DNA from: Paraburkholderia flagellata
GTDB taxonomy: Bacteria > Pseudomonadota > Gammaproteobacteria > Burkholderiales > Burkholderiaceae
Reading direction: 5' to 3'
DNA: 64,000 nucleotides
Assembly: GCF_021390645.1 (NCBI RefSeq)
Contig: NZ_JAJEJT010000002.1
Coordinates: 496,001-560,000, forward strand
The notes under the pieces were generated by a model, which searched no databases, had not been told where the DNA came from, and saw only the letters and a list, made by a program, of their open reading frames with translations. This document shows, piece by piece, positions 60,977 through 64,000 of this stretch. A program made the translations under genes and the position numbers. Within the stretch, counting starts at the first letter, position 1, and each line of letters opens with the position of its first letter.

Positions 60977-61726
60977 ATGTCGACACCTGAAGTATCCCCT
61001 GAAGCTCGCGAACAGCTTGCACCCAATGGAGTGCTGCGAGCAGCCATTAATTTCGGAAATCCTATCCTGGCGATACGCGATTCGTCGAGCGGAGCCCCGA
61101 CCGGCGTCTCGGTCGACCTTGCAACGCAACTCGCTGCGTTGATCGACGTGCAGATACGGTTCGTTCTATACGATGCGGCTGGGGAAGTTGTCACAGGATG
61201 TGAGCGTGACGAGTGGGACGTGGCGTTTGTCGCTCGCGACCCAGTGCGCGGCAAAGGCATCGAGCAGACACGACCGTACATACTCATCGAGGGCGCCTAT
61301 CTGGTCCCGCACCGTTCGCTTATCCAGTCGAACGCCGACATTGATGTGGCCGGCACACGAGTCGTAGTCGGCAAGGGCAGTGCATACGACCTATTTCTGA
61401 CCCGTACTATTCAGCACGCGACCATTCTGCGCGCTCCGACTTCGCCCGAAGTAGTTGGCACTATGCTGAAGGAGCAATGCGAGGTCGCGGCAGGTGTACG
61501 ACAGCAACTTGAGGCCGATGCGAAACGGCTGGCTGGCCTGCGCATGCTACCGGGGCGCTTCATGGTGATAGAGCAGGCCATGGGAACCCCGAAGGGGCGA
61601 ACTGCCGCCGCAAATTTGCTCCAGGAGTTTGTCGCTTATGCCTTGAAAAATGGCCTCGTTGACGCGACAGTGGCGACGCACCGCATCACAGGCGTAACAG
61701 TTGCAACACTTGACACGCCCGCCTGA
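60977..61726 (+). CDS. Solute-binding-protein-fold protein lacking a signal peptide
   Basis: 249-aa protein with a family 3 extracellular solute-binding fold: LRAAINFGNPILAIRDSSSG, GVSVDLATQLAALIDVQIRF, WDVAFVARDPVRGKGIEQTR, KGSAYDLFLTRTIQHATILR. Unlike normal binding proteins it starts directly with MSTPEVSPEAREQLAPNGVL and has no hydrophobic leader; the frame upstream belongs to the transporter gene. An AGGAAC ribosome site precedes ATG 60977. It may be a cytosolic ligand-binding protein or enzyme rather than part of an ABC importer. It starts 17 bp after the 2HCT gene. Confidence 0.82.
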   Translation: MSTPEVSPEAREQLAPNGVLRAAINFGNPILAIRDSSSGAPTGVSVDLATQLAALIDVQIRFVLYDAAGEVVTGCERDEWDVAFVARDPVRGKGIEQTRPYILIEGAYLVPHRSLIQSNADIDVAGTRVVVGKGSAYDLFLTRTIQHATILRAPTSPEVVGTMLKEQCEVAAGVRQQLEADAKRLAGLRMLPGRFMVIEQAMGTPKGRTAAANLLQEFVAYALKNGLVDATVATHRITGVTVATLDTPA

Positions 61727-61898
61727 CTGCGCCGAGCATTCAGTTCGAATTCGGGCTCGATGAGCCTTCCTTGGCAGGCTTCTGCGGCGCTGGACGATGT
61801 CTTTTAGGGGGGCGAATGGGTCATGACGACCCAAAGCGGATCGTTCCAGCCATAACGTTTTCAAACGCTACTAAGTCTGCCTCTGGAGCCTAAATCTG

Positions 61899-62549
61899 AT
61901 GCGTATATCGCTGATCGGAACTGTCCACGCCGAAAGTGGATGCGCCAACGTGGCGGAATTGCGGACGATCCTTGAACGCCTTCAGCCGGACGTCATCTTT
62001 GCTGAAATTCCCACCGCCAATCTTGCTGACTATCGCGACGGCTCTCACGGCAATCTCGAGTCTGCTGCCGTTGCCCTCTATCGCGAGCGCCGTCCAGTCA
62101 ACGTTGTACCCGTGGACTTGAACAAACCAAGCGACGAGTTCTTCAGTAAATCTGAGGAGATGTTCAAAAAGGTCGAAAGGACGAGCCCTGAATATCGCCA
62201 TCTGATGGACCAGAACAGCCTCGACACGCGAGATCACGGTTTTCCATACCTCAACAGCGCTCGCTGCGCACAAGCATGGGCAGCCATCTACGACGAGGTG
62301 CGTGAAACCGTCGAATGGATCGGCGACGACGAATTGCGACAGATCTACGCTCTATGGAGCGTGACAAATGACCGTCGCGAGACGGCAATGCTAGAGAACA
62401 TCAATGGCTATTGCATCCGCGGTGCACTCTCTCATGGAGTGCTTCTCCTTGGCGCCGCACACAGGAAAGCCATGGTGGAGAAGGTGCAGGAGCAACGTGG
62501 CGTCGGTGCATCAGGAGTCACATGGAAACTTGAAAGTTCTCTGGATTAG
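61899..62549 (+). CDS. TraB/ChaN-like protein of unknown function
   Basis: 216-aa soluble protein. N-terminal ISLIGTVHAESG followed by ILERLQPDVIFAEIPTANLA, and late LLLGAAHRKAMVEKVQE, resemble the GxxH...E pattern of the TraB/PrgY/ChaN/EreA superfamily, where the His and Glu residues form a putative metal site. The match is by motif only. It stands alone between the acnD operon (172 bp) and a convergent porin gene, and no partner is evident. Confidence 0.65.
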   Translation: MRISLIGTVHAESGCANVAELRTILERLQPDVIFAEIPTANLADYRDGSHGNLESAAVALYRERRPVNVVPVDLNKPSDEFFSKSEEMFKKVERTSPEYRHLMDQNSLDTRDHGFPYLNSARCAQAWAAIYDEVRETVEWIGDDELRQIYALWSVTNDRRETAMLENINGYCIRGALSHGVLLLGAAHRKAMVEKVQEQRGVGASGVTWKLESSLD

Positions 62550-62718
62550 GGGGTGTGAGGAAATGTCCGTTTCTGGCCGATGTGACCGCCCAACGCGGTC
62601 GGCGCAAATCGACCCACAAGGGACGGTCGAGCCAATGCGAACGAGATGGCCGCTTCCTAATTGACAACAGTCGTGCGTCCCTCTCCGCTGGCTGCGGGAT
62701 GCGGGCTCTGACGGCCGC

Positions 62719-63903
62719 TTAGAAGCGGGTCAGCATGCCGATGGCGCCCATCACCTGATTGCTCGTCGCCGAGAAACCGCCGGCGTTGTACATCGTTGCG
62801 ACATTGTTGTGGCCGATCGCGCGCTGGTACATCGCTTCACCGTACACTTCCGTGCGCTTCGACAGCGAGTAGCGCGCGATCGCGTTGACCTGGTTCCATT
62901 TCGGATCGGAGCTGACGTTCGACTTGCTCACACCGTTCAGATGACCGTCCGTGAAAGTATCCATGAGGCCGAGGGACAGCGCCGGCGTGAGGGTGTACTT
63001 AACGTTCAGTTCATAGTTGTCGAAGTGAGTTGAGCCACTCACCGGGTTCAGACCGAACGCGGACGTGTTCTGGTACTGGCTGTGCGTATAGACGAAGTTG
63101 ACCGCCGCCGGGCCGAACGTATAGCCGACGCCTGCACCGACTGTGCGCTGCACATCCGCCGTCAGGTTGCCGCCGCCTGCGGTCGACTTGAACTCGCTCG
63201 GGTCGGCGGCAACATTCTGATTTGCCGTTCCTGCCGGGGTACTCGCCGCCGCCGAGCCGTTGATCTGGAGGTAGGCCGCTGCGAATCGCAGCGGGCCGTT
63301 GTTGTAGCTCGCACCGGCGCTGTACGCACGGTCGACGGCGAAACTGGTGCTGTTGCTGAACGCGTACATGCCGCCGAACTTGAAGCCGGCGTAGTCGATG
63401 CTCGCGAACTTCACCGAGTTGCTGAAGCGCACGGTATGTTGCAGGTTGTCGTTGTCGTACACGTGCGCGAACCCCGAGTCGCCGAACGTGCCCGCCGTGC
63501 CCGACAGCGGCGAGACGAAGTCGACCAACGAGTCATACTGGCGGCCCATCGTCAAGGTGCCGTATTGGTCGCCGCTCACGCCGACATACGCTTGACGGCC
63601 GAACATACGGCCACCCTGACCAAGCGTGCCATTGTTGACGTTGAAACCGTTTTCAAGCACGAAGATAGCATGCAGACCACCGCCGAGGTCCTCGCTGCCG
63701 CGCAGGCCGAAGCGGCTGCCGCTGATATTGCCGCTTGCGAGTGCGACGCGCGCGCTACCGTGGCCGGGGGCGCCATTTTGAACGTTGTTCGTATAGGCGA
63801 TGCCGGCGTCGATCAGACCGTAGAGAGTAACCGAGCTCTGTGCGTTTGCTGCGGACGCAGCAGACGCTGCGCAAACGGCAACGGCAATGGAGATCTTCTT
63901 CAT
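62719..63903 (-). CDS. Trimeric general porin (Gram-negative porin, OmpC-like)
   Basis: 394-aa outer-membrane porin typical of Burkholderiaceae. The signal peptide MKKISIAVAVCAASAASAAN ends at AQ, and the mature protein starts SSVTLYGLIDAGIAYTNNVQ. Repeated beta-strands follow, with the eyelet-type segment RMFGRQAYVGVSGDQYGTLT and GRQYDSLVDFVSPLSG, and the protein ends in the obligatory aromatic residue (MGAIGMLTRF). Start at ATG 63903, with an upstream in-frame ATG at 63915 disregarded. It lets small hydrophilic solutes through; no specific substrate is implied. Confidence 0.94.
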   Translation of the reverse strand: MKKISIAVAVCAASAASAANAQSSVTLYGLIDAGIAYTNNVQNGAPGHGSARVALASGNISGSRFGLRGSEDLGGGLHAIFVLENGFNVNNGTLGQGGRMFGRQAYVGVSGDQYGTLTMGRQYDSLVDFVSPLSGTAGTFGDSGFAHVYDNDNLQHTVRFSNSVKFASIDYAGFKFGGMYAFSNSTSFAVDRAYSAGASYNNGPLRFAAAYLQINGSAAASTPAGTANQNVAADPSEFKSTAGGGNLTADVQRTVGAGVGYTFGPAAVNFVYTHSQYQNTSAFGLNPVSGSTHFDNYELNVKYTLTPALSLGLMDTFTDGHLNGVSKSNVSSDPKWNQVNAIARYSLSKRTEVYGEAMYQRAIGHNNVATMYNAGGFSATSNQVMGAIGMLTRF

Positions 63904-64000
63904 GAGATAGCCCAATGGCGTGAAAGGAACTAGCGGCGTCAGTCTATAGTCGCGTCCGGGGCAGAAGCCAGATCGCCATTAAAAAATTGCTGCTCCGAGC

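Noticed and set aside
1..64000. CRISPR arrays, tRNA or rRNA genes
   Set aside because: I saw no regularly spaced repeats and no tRNA-like cloverleaf or rRNA sequence on reading through the window; a covariance-model search was not possible here.

Overview
The window is 64 kb of GC-rich proteobacterial chromosome. Gene content points to a Burkholderiaceae member (Burkholderia, Paraburkholderia or Caballeronia type): a complete malonate decarboxylase (mdc) cluster, a 2-methylcitrate-type AcnD/PrpF pair, OmpC-like and OprB-like porins, a cyanide-insensitive bd oxidase, and very GC-rich third codon positions in the left half. Genus and replicon cannot be fixed from the sequence alone.

Left part (1-33.4 kb), ordinary but well-stocked metabolic and transport DNA. 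A truncated metallophosphoesterase, a small His-rich membrane protein and an AlkB-type dioxygenase lead into the mdc operon (2640-9643, minus). That operon reads regulator-A-B-C-D-E-G-H with overlapping stops and starts, and a divergent MFS transporter is the likely malonate importer. After an EamA exporter and its divergent LysR regulator comes an iron-uptake operon (13108-21017, minus): an OprB-like porin, a secreted beta-propeller protein, a Tat-exported DyP peroxidase and FbpA-FbpB-FbpC, with a Fur-box-like sequence upstream. Then follow arylamine N-acetyltransferase, an isoprenylcysteine-methyltransferase-like protein, a CioAB plus DUF2474 oxidase with a perfect FNR/ANR-type site, a urea transporter-aldolase-tautomerase run, a K+ channel coupled to an MscS channel, a GNAT acetyltransferase and another EamA transporter.

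Middle part (33.4-48 kb), accessory DNA. A MocR-type regulator is cut off in mid-gene at about 34319 by a lower-GC module of four co-directional genes. Three encode large tyrosine-recombinase-like proteins (497, 735 and 699 aa) and one a small 204-aa protein; three of the four are translationally coupled. The layout recalls the Gamma-Mobile-Trio (GmtY/GmtX/GmtZ) recombinase modules, but with an extra, apparently catalytically degenerate fourth protein. Next are a decayed IS21-family element and a single large gene combining an HsdR-N type nuclease domain with a P-loop NTPase, a defence candidate. A perfect LexA box lies between an unknown gene and an SRAP (YedK/HMCES-type) gene that is broken by loss of one AG unit in a dinucleotide run.

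Right part (48-64 kb). Small hypothetical and exported proteins, a HAD phosphatase and a YbaK-type deacylase precede a tricarboxylate-like catabolic locus. It comprises an MFS permease, a GntR regulator with two tandem winged helices, and the operon acnD-lactonase-prpF-2HCT transporter-solute-binding-like protein. Because prpB and prpC are absent and a 2-hydroxycarboxylate-type transporter is present, I infer use of trans-aconitate or a related acid rather than propionate. A TraB/ChaN-like protein and a trimeric porin close the window. I saw no tRNA, rRNA, CRISPR array or replication origin.
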